A stretch of DNA of 58,157 bases from an uncultured Polaribacter sp. (GTDB lineage: Bacteria > Bacteroidota > Bacteroidia > Flavobacteriales > Flavobacteriaceae). The notes under the pieces were generated by a model. It was given only the letters and a program-made list of their open reading frames with translations, made no database searches and was not told the origin of the DNA. Positions within the stretch are counted from its first letter, which is position 1. Each line of letters begins with the position of its first letter. The stretch lies in the NCBI GenBank assembly GCA_943787375.1, contig CALSME010000008.1, positions 1-58,157 of the forward strand. The letters are read 5' to 3'. The translations under genes were made by a program, and so were the position numbers. Below are positions 34,299 to 43,952 of the stretch, piece after piece.

Positions 34299-35945
34299 AT
34301 GAAATACCGTTTTTATCTTTCTTTAATTTTTGCAGTTTTAAATGTATGCTGCTTGCAAGCACAAGGCCTATTGAGTGAAAAAATGATTTTTACACAACAG
34401 GATACTTTACGTGGAAGTATTACACCAGAACGTATTTGGTGGGATTTAACCTACTATCATTTGGAATTAGAAGTGGTTCCAGACGAGAAATTCATCGCTG
34501 GAAAAAACACCATTACCTATACGGTCTTGTCAGAATACCAAACCTTACAAGTCGATTTACAGGCGCCTTTAACCATTACAAAGGTCACCCAAGACGGCAA
34601 AGAACTGGAGGTTGTTCATCGGGGAAATGCACATTTTGTGCAACTGGTAAAGAAGCAAGCAATCGGTAATTCTGAAAGTATTGTTGTACACTATCAGGGA
34701 AACCCTAAAGAAGCTATTAACGCTCCTTGGGATGGTGGTTTTTCATGGAAAAAAGATCGCAACGGCAATCATTTTGTGGCTACTTCTTGCCAAGGTTTGG
34801 GGGCTAGTGTTTGGTGGCCCTGTAAAGACCACATGTATGATGAGGTTGAAAACATGGACATTAGCGTCACAGTTCCTAGCAATTTAATGGACATTTCGAA
34901 CGGAAAACTAAAAGAAATTGTGGATCATGGCGCAACGAAAACCTTTCATTGGACGGTAAAAAACCCCATCAATAATTATGGTGTGAATGTAAATATTGGC
35001 GATTACGCCCATTTCTCGGAAGTGTTTGAGGGTGAAAAAGGAGCCTTAGACATGGATTATTTTGTCTTGAGAGACCATCTTAAAAAAGCCAAAAAACATT
35101 TTAAAGATGCGCCAAAAATGATGAAAGCTTTTGAGTATTGGTTTGGTCCCTATCCTTTTTATGAAGACGGATTTAAATTGGTAGAGGTTCCCTATCTGGG
35201 CATGGAACACCAAAGTTCTGTAACCTATGGGAATCAATATAAAAAAGGCTATTTAGGGCGCGATTTATCGGGAACGGGATGGGGATTGAAATTTGATTTT
35301 ATTATTGTTCATGAGGCTGGACACGAATGGTTTGCCAATAACATTACAAATAAAGACATTGCTGATATGTGGATTCACGAAGGTTTTACCAACTATTCTG
35401 AAAGCTTGTTTTTAGACTATTATTATGGCAAAAAAGCGGCTTCTGAATATGTGATTGGTTTGCGCAGATCGATTGCAAACCAACACCCAATTATTGGCCA
35501 ATACGAGGTTAATAGCGAAGGTTCTTCGGACATGTATAACAAAGGTGGAAACCTATTACATACCTTAAGACAATTGGTAGACAATGATGATAAATGGCGG
35601 GGGATCCTGAGAAAAATGAATGCTGTTTTTTATCATCAGACAGTGACAACCATGCAAATCGAAAACTTTTTAAGTACTGAAATTGACATTGATTTAACGG
35701 CTGTTTTCGATCAATATTTAAGAGATATCAGAATTCCTGTTTTTGAATCTCAACTTCAAAATGGAGTGCTATCCTATAAATGGGCAAACGTTGTAAAGGA
35801 TTTTAAAATGCCCGTAAGGATTTTTATCAATGAAAAACCAATGTGGTTGTATCCGACTTCGAAAATTCAAACAAAAACGATACAGGGTGCAAAATTGGTT
35901 TTTGAGGTAGATCCCAACTTTTATATTTACACAAAAACCAAATAA
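34299..35945 (+). CDS. M1-family metallopeptidase, exported
   Basis: 548 residues from the ATG at 34299, which begins a signal peptide (MKYRFYLSLIFAVLNVCCLQ); an earlier in-frame ATG at 34209 lies inside the M20 gene and is rejected. Active site HEAGHEWFANNI with the third zinc ligand Glu in WIHEGFTNYSE (HExxH-x18-E). The exopeptidase motif is GMEHQS where most aminopeptidases have GxMEN. The helical C-terminal domain of full-length M1 enzymes (850 residues) is missing, as is common in this short subfamily. It would trim peptides in the periplasm. Confidence 0.92.
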   Translation: MKYRFYLSLIFAVLNVCCLQAQGLLSEKMIFTQQDTLRGSITPERIWWDLTYYHLELEVVPDEKFIAGKNTITYTVLSEYQTLQVDLQAPLTITKVTQDGKELEVVHRGNAHFVQLVKKQAIGNSESIVVHYQGNPKEAINAPWDGGFSWKKDRNGNHFVATSCQGLGASVWWPCKDHMYDEVENMDISVTVPSNLMDISNGKLKEIVDHGATKTFHWTVKNPINNYGVNVNIGDYAHFSEVFEGEKGALDMDYFVLRDHLKKAKKHFKDAPKMMKAFEYWFGPYPFYEDGFKLVEVPYLGMEHQSSVTYGNQYKKGYLGRDLSGTGWGLKFDFIIVHEAGHEWFANNITNKDIADMWIHEGFTNYSESLFLDYYYGKKAASEYVIGLRRSIANQHPIIGQYEVNSEGSSDMYNKGGNLLHTLRQLVDNDDKWRGILRKMNAVFYHQTVTTMQIENFLSTEIDIDLTAVFDQYLRDIRIPVFESQLQNGVLSYKWANVVKDFKMPVRIFINEKPMWLYPTSKIQTKTIQGAKLVFEVDPNFYIYTKTK

Positions 35946-35975
35946 AAAAAGCCGCTTAAAAGCGACTTTTTTTTA
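35943..35975. terminator. Bidirectional terminator between M1 peptidase and cyclophilin
   Basis: AAAAAGCCGCTT and AAGCGACTTTTT pair over 12 positions with one mismatch; A-run on one side and T-run on the other, so it can end both convergent genes. Confidence 0.75.
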
Positions 35976-36599
35976 CTTGATAAGATAGGCTTTGATGATG
36001 TAATCTACTTTTGGATATTTTTCTCTTAAAAAAGCATTTCCAAATTTATTTATTTTTCCTTGTTGGGTGCCTAATTTATCTCCATATCCGTCATAGAATT
36101 TCAATACATTGTCTTTCCCTGCTGTTATTTTTGCAACTGCTGGAAAACCAACGACTCCAGAATAATCTGCCGTATCCAAACGGTTATTGTCTTTTAAATT
36201 GATGAATATTTGATTGGATCTTGTTTTAACAGCACCTCTTGCAAACGAGATGGTCATGGCATTGTTTTTTAGGACTACAGGCTCATCTTCAATGCCTTCT
36301 CTCCAACTTTTATTGATTATAGAGTCATTGTGAATTCCGAATTGAGCTACAAAGTTGGGCACCACTCTATAAATTGCAACATCGTCATAATATCCATACT
36401 TTATTAATTGATACAAACGATCGACTCCTTTGGGAGACCAGACTCTTTTGGCTTCAATATCAAAGTTCCCTTGGGTGGTTTCAAACCTTGCTTTAAAAGT
36501 TTCTGGCGCTTTTTTTTCCAACCATTTCTGATTGAATTTCTTTGTCCCACAAGAAGCAAACATAAGAATGGTTGCCAGTAAAATTAATTTTTCTTTCAT
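35973..36599 (-). CDS. Cyclophilin-type peptidyl-prolyl isomerase, lipoprotein
   Basis: 208 residues. Lipoprotein signal ends at FASC (Cys17). The cyclophilin core begins at TTQGNFDIEA; FYRVV-like DVAIYRVVPNFVAQFG and MTISFARGAVKTRSNQIFINL are the catalytic and substrate-binding segments. Several residues around the normal active-site Arg and Gln are changed (QFG for the usual QGG), as in other flavobacterial lipoprotein members. Helps fold periplasmic or outer-membrane proteins. Confidence 0.88.
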   Translation of the reverse strand: MKEKLILLATILMFASCGTKKFNQKWLEKKAPETFKARFETTQGNFDIEAKRVWSPKGVDRLYQLIKYGYYDDVAIYRVVPNFVAQFGIHNDSIINKSWREGIEDEPVVLKNNAMTISFARGAVKTRSNQIFINLKDNNRLDTADYSGVVGFPAVAKITAGKDNVLKFYDGYGDKLGTQQGKINKFGNAFLREKYPKVDYIIKAYLIK

Positions 36600-36787
36600 G
36601 GTTTTATTTTTTTTACTTCATTTTCAATCAAATATAATCAAAGAAATTCTAAAAAATCATATAAATATCACCCTAACAAATGACGGTAATTCTATTCTTA
36701 TTTCTAAAAAACAACAAACATTAGAATTCTAATTTTAGCAAATATGCGCGTTTGCGATTGAAACATTTGTTGGAACACCAAAAAAAA

Positions 36788-37387
36788 CTACTCTTTTTCG
36801 GCCATTTTCTTTACATAATCGGTAATGATTACAATTTGAGTAGGCCCAACTTTTCCTTCAATATATTTCGCATTTTCATGATCTAATGAAATTCTACGCA
36901 CTGCAGTTCCTTGTTTGGCAACCATACTAGACCCTTTTACTTTTAAATCTTTTATTAAAACCACAGCATCTCCAGCTTGTAAAATAGCACCGTTTGCATC
37001 TCTATGAATTATTTTTTCACTCTCGTCTAAATGATCTCCTGATTCTTTTGCAAAACGCAAATCGGCTTCTTCCAAATACATCATGTCCAATAAATCTTTT
37101 GGCCAGCCTTCGTTTCGCAAACGAGACAGTAAGCGCCAAGCAACCACTTTTACGGCTCTGTGCTCGCTCCACATCGAGTCGTTTAAACAACGCCAATGGT
37201 TTGCATTAGTAGCTTCTGGACTGTCTATTTGTGTGACACAAGTTTTACAAGCAAGTAAACTTCCATCAACGCCACTTCCACCTACCGTAATCGTTGGTTT
37301 TACTTCATAAACGGATAGTTTCTCTTTTGAAGTACATAATTCGCATTGATTTCCACTTCTAATTTCTAAATCTTGTTGTAAACTCAT
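36788..37387 (-). CDS. PhnA-family zinc-ribbon protein
   Basis: 199 residues. The N-terminal half has a zinc ribbon with CELC and CKTC; the C-terminal half (DANGAILQAGDAVVLIKDLKVKGSS to IVIITDYVKK) is the SH3-like PhnA domain. Proteins of this family are called PhnA although a role in phosphonate use is doubtful. No neighbours of the phn pathway are present. Cytosolic. Single gene upstream of adenine deaminase, which is 80 bases away but read in the same direction. Confidence 0.85.
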   Translation of the reverse strand: MSLQQDLEIRSGNQCELCTSKEKLSVYEVKPTITVGGSGVDGSLLACKTCVTQIDSPEATNANHWRCLNDSMWSEHRAVKVVAWRLLSRLRNEGWPKDLLDMMYLEEADLRFAKESGDHLDESEKIIHRDANGAILQAGDAVVLIKDLKVKGSSMVAKQGTAVRRISLDHENAKYIEGKVGPTQIVIITDYVKKMAEKE

Positions 37388-37467
37388 GGTTTTTTTTAGG
37401 TTGATGCTGACAAAAGTAGTGTTTTAAGTACGACTTTCTTGGTGTTTTATGATTCCTGTAAAAGGGC

Positions 37468-39087
37468 TTATATTTCTAAAGAGGTAAATGTAAAAGAGGT
37501 TCCGTCAAACAACCCTTTGTCGGATAATTTTAAAGCGGGAATGACTAACAATGCCATAAAAGACAAACTCATATAGGGCGCTCGCAAGGTACTTCCCATT
37601 TCCTTAGCCATGGCATCTAATGTTGCATAGGCCGCGCCAATTTCTTGTGCAGACTTATCGGACATAATTCCTGCAACGGGCAATGGCACTATTTTTTCTT
37701 CGGAAACGGTAACTGCGCAAACACCTCCTTTATTTTCAATAATTAAATTTACCGCTTTACAAAGGGCCGCATCTGAAACACCAACTGCAATAATATTATG
37801 GGAATCGTGCCCTACTGAACTGGCAATAGCGCCCTCTTTTAATCCGAAATTCTTAATAAATGCTATGGCTGGTTTTTCATTTTTATAGCGATTTACAACG
37901 GTCATTTTTAAAACATCTGTTGTCGTATTGGAAACTAAGTTGCCCTTTTCAATGAGACTATTTGCTTCTATTTGATGCGTTACAAGTTCGCCATCCAAGG
38001 CCTCAATGACTCTAATTCTCTGGGCTGTCGATTTAAATTCAAAATCGGAAATCTTCTTTTTATCTGTGTTGAAATTATTCAACACTTCAAAAGCTACATC
38101 TTTTACAAAGGAAGTTCCATTTTTGGCAACCAATGCTCCATTGATATAGGTTGCTAACACCTTGAATTTTTCTAAATCTTCGATTACAATAAAATCGGCG
38201 GGATCTCCTTTTTGCAATAAGCCAACATCTAATCCGTAATGCTTTACAGGATTTACACAAGCCACTTGCAAGACTTTAAAGATGTCTATTCCTTTTGCAA
38301 CAGCTCGCTCACAGAGTTGATTGATGTGCCCGAGAAGTAAATCATCAGGGTGCTTGTCATCGGAACAAAACATCATATTTTCAAAATGAGTGGGCACTAG
38401 ATCTATGAGTGCTTCAAAGTTTTTTGCGGCGCTTCCTTCTCGAAGAATCACTTTCATTCCTTTTTGCAACTTTTCTAAAGCTTCATCATAGGAATAGCAT
38501 TCATGGTCTGTAGAAATTCCGGCAGCAATGTACTTGCTTACCTCCTCGCCTCTCAAACCTGGCGCATGCCCGTCTATGGGTTTGTGATTGTTTTTTGCGT
38601 GTTGCAGTTTTGCAAGCACTTCTGGATCCTCAAACAAAACGCCTGGATAATTCATCATTTCTGCCAAGTATTTGATGTCTGGATTTTCCATCATTTTCTT
38701 AATATCTTCGGAGTCAATGATGGCTCCTGCACTTTCAAAGGAAGTTGCTGGCACACATGAGGGCGCTCCAAAATTGAATTTCAAGGGTACTTTCTTCCCA
38801 TTTTCAATCATAAAATCCACGCCTTTCACTCCCAAAACATTGGCAATTTCATGGGGATCTGAAACGGTTGCAACGGTGCCGTGTAGTACTGCTATTTTTG
38901 CAAACTCGGAAGGCACCAACATGGAACTTTCAATATGAATATGTGCATCTACAAAACCGGGTAATATATAGTTTTCTATGGTATGATTTGCGGCGTTAAT
39001 TTGGGTAATTACACCATTTTCAACACAAACTTCTCCTTTATAAATTCGTTTGCCTACAATATCAACTATATTTCCTTGAACTACCAT
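37468..39087 (-). CDS. ade: Adenine deaminase
   Basis: 539 residues. The enzyme converts adenine to hypoxanthine and ammonia. [13 protein letters not shown] (about residue 45) holds the metal HxH pair; [13 protein letters not shown] and [11 protein letters not shown] are further metal and substrate positions of the amidohydrolase fold; the C-terminal half ([33 protein letters not shown]) is typical of Ade. Length is near the usual 550-580. Confidence 0.95.
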   Translation of the reverse strand: MVVQGNIVDIVGKRIYKGEVCVENGVITQINAANHTIENYILPGFVDAHIHIESSMLVPSEFAKIAVLHGTVATVSDPHEIANVLGVKGVDFMIENGKKVPLKFNFGAPSCVPATSFESAGAIIDSEDIKKMMENPDIKYLAEMMNYPGVLFEDPEVLAKLQHAKNNHKPIDGHAPGLRGEEVSKYIAAGISTDHECYSYDEALEKLQKGMKVILREGSAAKNFEALIDLVPTHFENMMFCSDDKHPDDLLLGHINQLCERAVAKGIDIFKVLQVACVNPVKHYGLDVGLLQKGDPADFIVIEDLEKFKVLATYINGALVAKNGTSFVKDVAFEVLNNFNTDKKKISDFEFKSTAQRIRVIEALDGELVTHQIEANSLIEKGNLVSNTTTDVLKMTVVNRYKNEKPAIAFIKNFGLKEGAIASSVGHDSHNIIAVGVSDAALCKAVNLIIENKGGVCAVTVSEEKIVPLPVAGIMSDKSAQEIGAAYATLDAMAKEMGSTLRAPYMSLSFMALLVIPALKLSDKGLFDGTSFTFTSLEI

Positions 39088-39166
39088 TCAGTCATTTTAA
39101 AACAAATCTACAAAGAATATGAAATGTTTGTGGACGGATTTCTGAACTTTATCTTATTTTTATGGA

Positions 39167-39925
39167 ATGGATACTGCATTGGCTTTTCAAAAATTTAAAA
39201 ATAAGTACGGATTTACAATTCACCCGAATTCTGCAAAATTTAAAAACTGGGCTGCGAATGAATTTTTTTCTTTAACAACGCTTTTTCCAACGGTAAACAA
39301 AAATGAAATTCACCATATCGACTTAAGTACGAGTAGTGCATTTATTGGCGGTATTGAAGAATTCAACGATTTAGCATTTTTTCAAAAAAAACTGGAAGCA
39401 CTCCAAAAAAGGGTTCCTACTAAAATTATTGCCGGGGGCTATTTAGAAAAACGTGCGTTGTATACTTCTGATATTTATAAGAGAGAATGTGACAACGGGT
39501 TCGAGCGAAGAAATATACATCTTGGGCTGGATTTTTGGCTGCCAGAAAAAACCCCTGTGCATGCACTTCTAGAAGGCGAGGTTGTTTGTGTAACGGAGGA
39601 TGCATTTCATAAAGGATATGGTGGTTTATTGATCTTAAAACATCGGGTAGCTGACTTTCATTTTTACACTTTGTACGGGCACAATACTGTGAAAAGTGTT
39701 CGAAAACACCCTATTGGCAGTACGATTAAAAAGGGAGAACAAATTGCTGTTTTGGCAAATGCTTCTGAGAATGGCGATTGGGTTCCGCACTTGCATTTTG
39801 AAATTATGCTTAGCCGACTCGACTATACAGATGATTTTCCAGGAGTGGCTTTTGAAAGTGAACTTGCCATTTGGAAAAGTATTTGTCCAGATCCAAATTT
39901 ACTTTTTAAATTGGAGGGTTTTTAG
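39167..39925 (+). CDS. M23-family (LytM-like) peptidase
   Basis: 252 residues. The C-terminal domain has the zinc residues NIHLGLDFWLP (H-x3-D) and VPHLHFEIM (HxH), so it should be active, and KTPVHALLEGEVV and YGGLLILKH are standard M23 strands. The N-terminal 110 residues are not recognised and there is no signal peptide, which is odd for an enzyme of peptidoglycan; it may be secreted another way, or have a different substrate. Starts at 39167 (MDTALAF); an ATG 6 bases earlier is in another frame. Confidence 0.85.
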   Translation: MDTALAFQKFKNKYGFTIHPNSAKFKNWAANEFFSLTTLFPTVNKNEIHHIDLSTSSAFIGGIEEFNDLAFFQKKLEALQKRVPTKIIAGGYLEKRALYTSDIYKRECDNGFERRNIHLGLDFWLPEKTPVHALLEGEVVCVTEDAFHKGYGGLLILKHRVADFHFYTLYGHNTVKSVRKHPIGSTIKKGEQIAVLANASENGDWVPHLHFEIMLSRLDYTDDFPGVAFESELAIWKSICPDPNLLFKLEGF

Positions 39926-39930
39926 AGGGC

Positions 39931-40299
39931 TTATAAGTTCTCTAACTCTTGCTGCATTTTTTTGGTCAATCCTTTGATTACCAATTCATAAGAATGATTG
40001 ATGAGTTCTGCTGCGAAATCATCTGAAATATTTCCTGTATTTAGCGCAAGCGTATTCCAGTGTTTTTTACTCATGTGCCAACCTGCCGTGATGTCTTCAT
40101 AAGATTCACGGAGTTCAATCGCTTTTTCTGGAGCGCATTTTAGGTTTATTTTTGGAGCGCCATTTTCCCAAGAACCCAGTCCTGTTAATAAGAACATTTT
40201 CCCCATTACTTTAAAAACCAAGGTAACGGCGTCAAAAGGAAAATGCGCTGTGACTCCTTTTTTTGCCATACAATAATCTCTTAATTGTTCGATATGCAT
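39931..40299 (-). CDS. MmcQ/YjbR-family protein
   Basis: 122 residues, the usual size. MHIEQLRDYCMAKKGVTAHFPFD and NLKCAPEKAIELRESYEDI, then GWHMSKKHWNT, match the CyaY-like DNA-binding fold of the family. Exact function unknown. Downstream of the alpha/beta hydrolase by 9 bases and convergent with the M23 gene. Confidence 0.85.
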   Translation of the reverse strand: MHIEQLRDYCMAKKGVTAHFPFDAVTLVFKVMGKMFLLTGLGSWENGAPKINLKCAPEKAIELRESYEDITAGWHMSKKHWNTLALNTGNISDDFAAELINHSYELVIKGLTKKMQQELENL

Positions 40300-40308
40300 G
40301 CTTAAAAA

Positions 40309-41259
40309 TTAGTTATTTTTTTGATTTAAAAAATCATTCAAAACCTTGAAACTTTCTTTTGGATTTTCTTCCATTGGAACGTGCCCCGAATTTTGAAGTA
40401 CTACTAATTTTGAATTGGGCAAAAGAGCGTCCATTCTTTTCCCATTGTCTAAAGGAATCCAAGTATCCTTTGCTCCCCAAATTAATAAAGTAGGGGTTTG
40501 AATGTTTTGCAACTGCTCTTTTTTTGATGCTTCTGATGTTGTAAAATCTATTTTTGCTCGGTCTACAAATGCTTTTCGATTTCCTTCTCTTAATGCCATA
40601 TCGTGGAAACGGGTAATCAGCGCATCTGAAATCTTAGTATCGTCTTCATAGACTTGTTTTAGATTGTCTTCTATGATGCTTTTGGGTGTTATGTAGAGAA
40701 AAAGATTGCTTAAAACGGGTGTTTTTGCCATTTTAAAAATCCATGGTTGTGGTTTGTTTGTTGGCAATCCACTTGCGTCTACTAAAATGAGTTTCTGTAC
40801 TTTCTCTGGATTTTTTGAGGCATAGTTCCAAGCAATATTTCCACCTAATGAATTCCCTGCTAAAAACATGGAATCGAGTTTCATTTTAACAACAAATTCT
40901 TCTAAAAAATGGGTGTATTGCTTAATGGAATAATCACCACTTTTATTAGGACCTGTAAGACCAAAAGCGGGCAAATCCATTCGAATTACTTGATAGTTTT
41001 CTTTGAGTTTCAGTGTCCAATCATCCCAAGTATGCAAGGAAGAACCGGTTCCGTGGACCAATAGAATTGGCATTCCTTTTCCTTCTATTCTGTAATGTAC
41101 TTGCATGCCGTCTATTGCAACAAATTTCGAAAATTCATTGGCATATTTCTCTTCTAATATTTCAACAGGAATGTCTGAATACACTACACTCTTTATCGCC
41201 AAAACAAGAAAGACTACAAAACCATAAATGGCATATTTTCTTTTTTTACTTTTTCTCAT
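40309..41259 (-). CDS. Alpha/beta hydrolase with N-terminal membrane anchor
   Basis: 316 residues. One membrane helix (about 7-25), then an alpha/beta hydrolase domain: VHGTGSSLHTWDDW oxyanion region, nucleophile elbow AGNSLGGN (Ser), WGAKDTWIP (acid Asp) and NSGHVPMEE (His). The substrate is unknown; the fold covers esterases and C-C hydrolases. The start overlaps the end of the cyclase gene by 14 bases, so they are co-translated and may act on related cyclic or ester substrates. Confidence 0.87.
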   Translation of the reverse strand: MRKSKKRKYAIYGFVVFLVLAIKSVVYSDIPVEILEEKYANEFSKFVAIDGMQVHYRIEGKGMPILLVHGTGSSLHTWDDWTLKLKENYQVIRMDLPAFGLTGPNKSGDYSIKQYTHFLEEFVVKMKLDSMFLAGNSLGGNIAWNYASKNPEKVQKLILVDASGLPTNKPQPWIFKMAKTPVLSNLFLYITPKSIIEDNLKQVYEDDTKISDALITRFHDMALREGNRKAFVDRAKIDFTTSEASKKEQLQNIQTPTLLIWGAKDTWIPLDNGKRMDALLPNSKLVVLQNSGHVPMEENPKESFKVLNDFLNQKNN

Positions 41260-42007
41260 CTACTAAAATTTTATAGAGGATAGGTTTGCTTGGTGTTGCA
41301 TCATTTTCGAAGGGTGCAATCATTAAATTTAATAAGTACTCTCCATCTGTAACGGCATTTGGCACGTAAATAAATTCGGTAATGGTTGCGTCCATTCGTA
41401 GAACTCCACTGGTATTCCAAAAGGCATTGTGTGCTAATAATTGACCTCCATCTTTTTCTTTATCAACCGAAGGCAAATCCACTAATAAATGTTTGATTCC
41501 TTTTTCTTTTAGATAAATTGCAGCTGCTTCTGAAAGATAGGTAGGATTTGTGTTGGAGTATCTTTTGGATTTTTTATCGGGTAAATTTGGCAATGTGCGA
41601 ATGACAATGGCATCTCTTTTTTTATTTCTTATTTGTGTTTGTAGTTGTTTTTTTGAGATCACAAAATCGCCATTTATTAACTCTGGTGCAACGGTAACTA
41701 CTTCTGCAACAAAGAAAAAATGTTTTAAATTTTGATTTACAGAATGCACTTCTTCTGTTATATGACCTACACATTCTGTATGTGTAATATGCGAGTGTGG
41801 ATTGAAATGAATGTTATTAAAATTGACAACGGCTCCTTCAGTGACCTTGATAATATCGTTATCTAATTTTTGAGGAAAGATCTTTGGATCGTCAATATAC
41901 CAAGCATTTATATTTTCTTTGGTTGCATCTATGGCAATCGAAATATCTATGGGCTTGGAAACATCAATGGCTATTTTTCGAGAATTGTATTCTATAACTG
42001 CTTTCAT
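41246..42007 (-). CDS. Cyclase-family (kynurenine formamidase-like) protein
   Basis: 253 residues. The metal motif HFNPHSHITHTECVGHI fits the cyclase family (PF04199), whose members hydrolyse amides or act on polyketides. The C-terminal LLIDLPSVD-like LLVDLPSVDKEKDGG and HNAFW are typical. Gene 94 bases downstream of hemW on the same strand. Formamidase activity is plausible but not shown. Confidence 0.87.
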   Translation of the reverse strand: MKAVIEYNSRKIAIDVSKPIDISIAIDATKENINAWYIDDPKIFPQKLDNDIIKVTEGAVVNFNNIHFNPHSHITHTECVGHITEEVHSVNQNLKHFFFVAEVVTVAPELINGDFVISKKQLQTQIRNKKRDAIVIRTLPNLPDKKSKRYSNTNPTYLSEAAAIYLKEKGIKHLLVDLPSVDKEKDGGQLLAHNAFWNTSGVLRMDATITEFIYVPNAVTDGEYLLNLMIAPFENDATPSKPILYKILVDEKK

Positions 42008-42101
42008 TAAAAGACTACTTTATTTTTTTTAAAGGATACTTATTGACTCAAATATAAGTTTTTAAAACTAGAATTTCAAGAATCTATAAACGCGTATAAA
42101 A

Positions 42102-43229
42102 CTAATTCAGAAGAAATAAATGCGCAGCGATACCGTCGACTAAAAAAGCACCTTCTTTTGTAGTTTTTAATGTATTTGCTTCAACATACAAGAGTTTTTG
42201 CTGTATGTATTTTTCTGATTGGGTTTGTATATAAGTCACATACTTTGATCCAAAATCAGTTTTAATTTTCTCCAAAGAAACCCCCCAAATCGTTCTTAAT
42301 CCTGTCATTACATACTCATTATAGCGATCGGTAACACTAAGTACTTCGCTCTCAATCGGCAGCTTATTCAATTCAATTTCTTTGATATATTGGGTGTTAT
42401 TTCGAACATTCCAACTGCGTTGCTTTCCATCAAAAGAATGTGCTGAGGGTCCAATTCCGAGATACGATTTCCCCAACCAATAAGCCGTATTATTTTTACT
42501 GAAGTAGTTTTCTTTTCCAAAATTAGACAACTCATAATGCACAAAATTTGCCTGCTCTAGTACGTCTCTCAAGATAAAAAATTGTTCTTGCGCCAAATCG
42601 TCCGCTACCTTTTCAATCTTACCTTTCTTAATGAGTGCCTCTAAAGCCGTTTTTGGCTCTACTGTTAAAGCATAACTCGATATATGTGGAATGTTAAAAC
42701 GCAATGCAGTTTGTATATTTTGTTGCCATTCTTCATGAGTCAATCCTGGGATTCCATAGATTAAATCGATCGAAATATTTTCAAAGTAGCGCGTGGCAAT
42801 TTCTAATGATGTGTGGGCTTCCGAGGAGGAATGTGCACGATTCATTAACGTTAAATCTTTTTCAAAAAACGATTGCACACCAATGCTTAAGCGATTGATG
42901 GGTGTATGGGAGAGTTCTATTATTTTTTCTTCGGACAGGTCATCTGGATTCGCTTCTAAGGTTATTTCTGGTGAAGCTACAACTGTATGGTGTTTATATA
43001 CCGCAGCGATCAACCGAGAAATCTCTTCAGCAGATAACATGCTTGGGGTACCACCACCAAAATAAATTGTTTCAACTATTTCGTTGTTTAACGCTTCTTT
43101 TCTGAGCTCAATTTCTTTGACCAAACATGAAATCAATGCATCTTTCTTTTTCAATGAGGTAGAAAAATGAAAGTCGCAATAAAAACAAGCTTGCTTGCAA
43201 AACGGGATATGTATGTAAATTCCAGCCAA
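42102..43229 (-). CDS. hemW: Haem chaperone HemW (radical SAM)
   Basis: 375 residues. CxxxCxxC at Cys11, Cys15 and Cys18 (IPFCKQACFYCDF) binds the radical SAM cluster; GGGTPSML and LTVEPKTAL are family segments. HemW delivers haem to respiratory enzymes. The start codon is TTG at 43227-43229 (reading TTG GCT GGA), because upstream the frame meets a stop at 43236-43238 inside the heptamer array; only CTG and ATT lie between. The normal ATG and leader appear to have been replaced. No promoter is visible upstream, only repeats. Confidence 0.93.
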   Translation of the reverse strand: MAGIYIHIPFCKQACFYCDFHFSTSLKKKDALISCLVKEIELRKEALNNEIVETIYFGGGTPSMLSAEEISRLIAAVYKHHTVVASPEITLEANPDDLSEEKIIELSHTPINRLSIGVQSFFEKDLTLMNRAHSSSEAHTSLEIATRYFENISIDLIYGIPGLTHEEWQQNIQTALRFNIPHISSYALTVEPKTALEALIKKGKIEKVADDLAQEQFFILRDVLEQANFVHYELSNFGKENYFSKNNTAYWLGKSYLGIGPSAHSFDGKQRSWNVRNNTQYIKEIELNKLPIESEVLSVTDRYNEYVMTGLRTIWGVSLEKIKTDFGSKYVTYIQTQSEKYIQQKLLYVEANTLKTTKEGAFLVDGIAAHLFLLN

Positions 43230-43233
43230 AATC

Positions 43234-43534
43234 AGTTATCAATTATCAGTTATCAATTATCAGGGATCAGTTATCAGGGATCAGTTATCAGTTATCAATT
43301 ATTAGGGATCAATTATCAGTTATCAATTATCAGGGATCAGTTATCAGTTATCAATTATCAGTTATCAATTATCAGTTATCAATTATCAGGGATCAATTAT
43401 CAGGGATCAATTATCAGGGATCAATTATCAGGGATCAATTATCAGTTATCAGTTATCGGTTATCAGGGATCAGTTATCAGTTATCTGTTATCAATTATCA
43501 ATTATCAGGGATCAGTTATCAGTTATCAGGGATC
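43234..43534. repeat. Array of 43 uninterrupted heptamers
   Basis: 301 bases = 43 x 7 with no indel. Unit types on the plus strand: AGTTATC (16), AATTATC (13), AGGGATC (11) and three single variants (AATTATT, GGTTATC, TGTTATC). This resembles the short tandemly repeated heptamers known from cyanobacteria. Read as protein it gives ISYQLSVISYQ repeats, which is meaningless. No spacers, so it is not CRISPR. It lies 4 bases from the hemW start. Confidence 0.97.
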
Positions 43535-43551
43535 AAATAACCAATAATTAT

Positions 43552-43911
43552 TTACTTATTAATTCTTGTTGTTTTTAAAATTGAAAAAAGAATGCGACCT
43601 ATTTCATCTGCTTGTGCAAATAAATCATTAAAATCTTCAATTTCTAGATCTCCACTATCTTTCAATAAATGTAACCAGTATTTTGTTTCTAAACATTCTT
43701 TATATGCTATTGACATTTTAGCTGAGAAATCTGCTTTCGAAATTGCACCATTTGCCTCAACGATATTAGCACCAACTGAAGTTCCACTTCTTATTAATTG
43801 TTTTGATAAAATGTACTCTTTTTTATCTCTCACTAACTTCCTCCCTAACTTCACGATTAGCAAAGCGAGATCATACGACTTGTTTTGTAACGGATTATTA
43901 GGTAATTTCAT
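43552..43911 (-). CDS. Four-helix-bundle protein (23S rRNA IVS family)
   Basis: 119 residues. LAIQV-like KSYDLALLIVKLGRKLV, then RSGTSVGANIVEANGAISKADF and MSIAYKECLETKYWLHLL are the diagnostic segments of the S23/IVS four-helix-bundle family. Such genes are often found in inserted elements and beside heptamer arrays. The start is preceded by two inverted heptamers (GATAATT GATCATT, 43918-43931). Function unknown, perhaps nucleic-acid binding. Confidence 0.9.
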   Translation of the reverse strand: MKLPNNPLQNKSYDLALLIVKLGRKLVRDKKEYILSKQLIRSGTSVGANIVEANGAISKADFSAKMSIAYKECLETKYWLHLLKDSGDLEIEDFNDLFAQADEIGRILFSILKTTRINK

Positions 43912-43952
43912 AGCGATGATAATTGATCATTGTTAAGTATTCATTTAAAAAA

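Noticed and set aside
43234..43534. Possible CRISPR array
   Set aside because: Units are 7 bases, directly adjacent, with no spacers, and no cas genes are present.
43167..43547. Plus-strand frame of 126 residues over the heptamer array
   Set aside because: It is only the translation of the 7-base repeat (ISYQLSVISYQ) and overlaps the 5' end of hemW.
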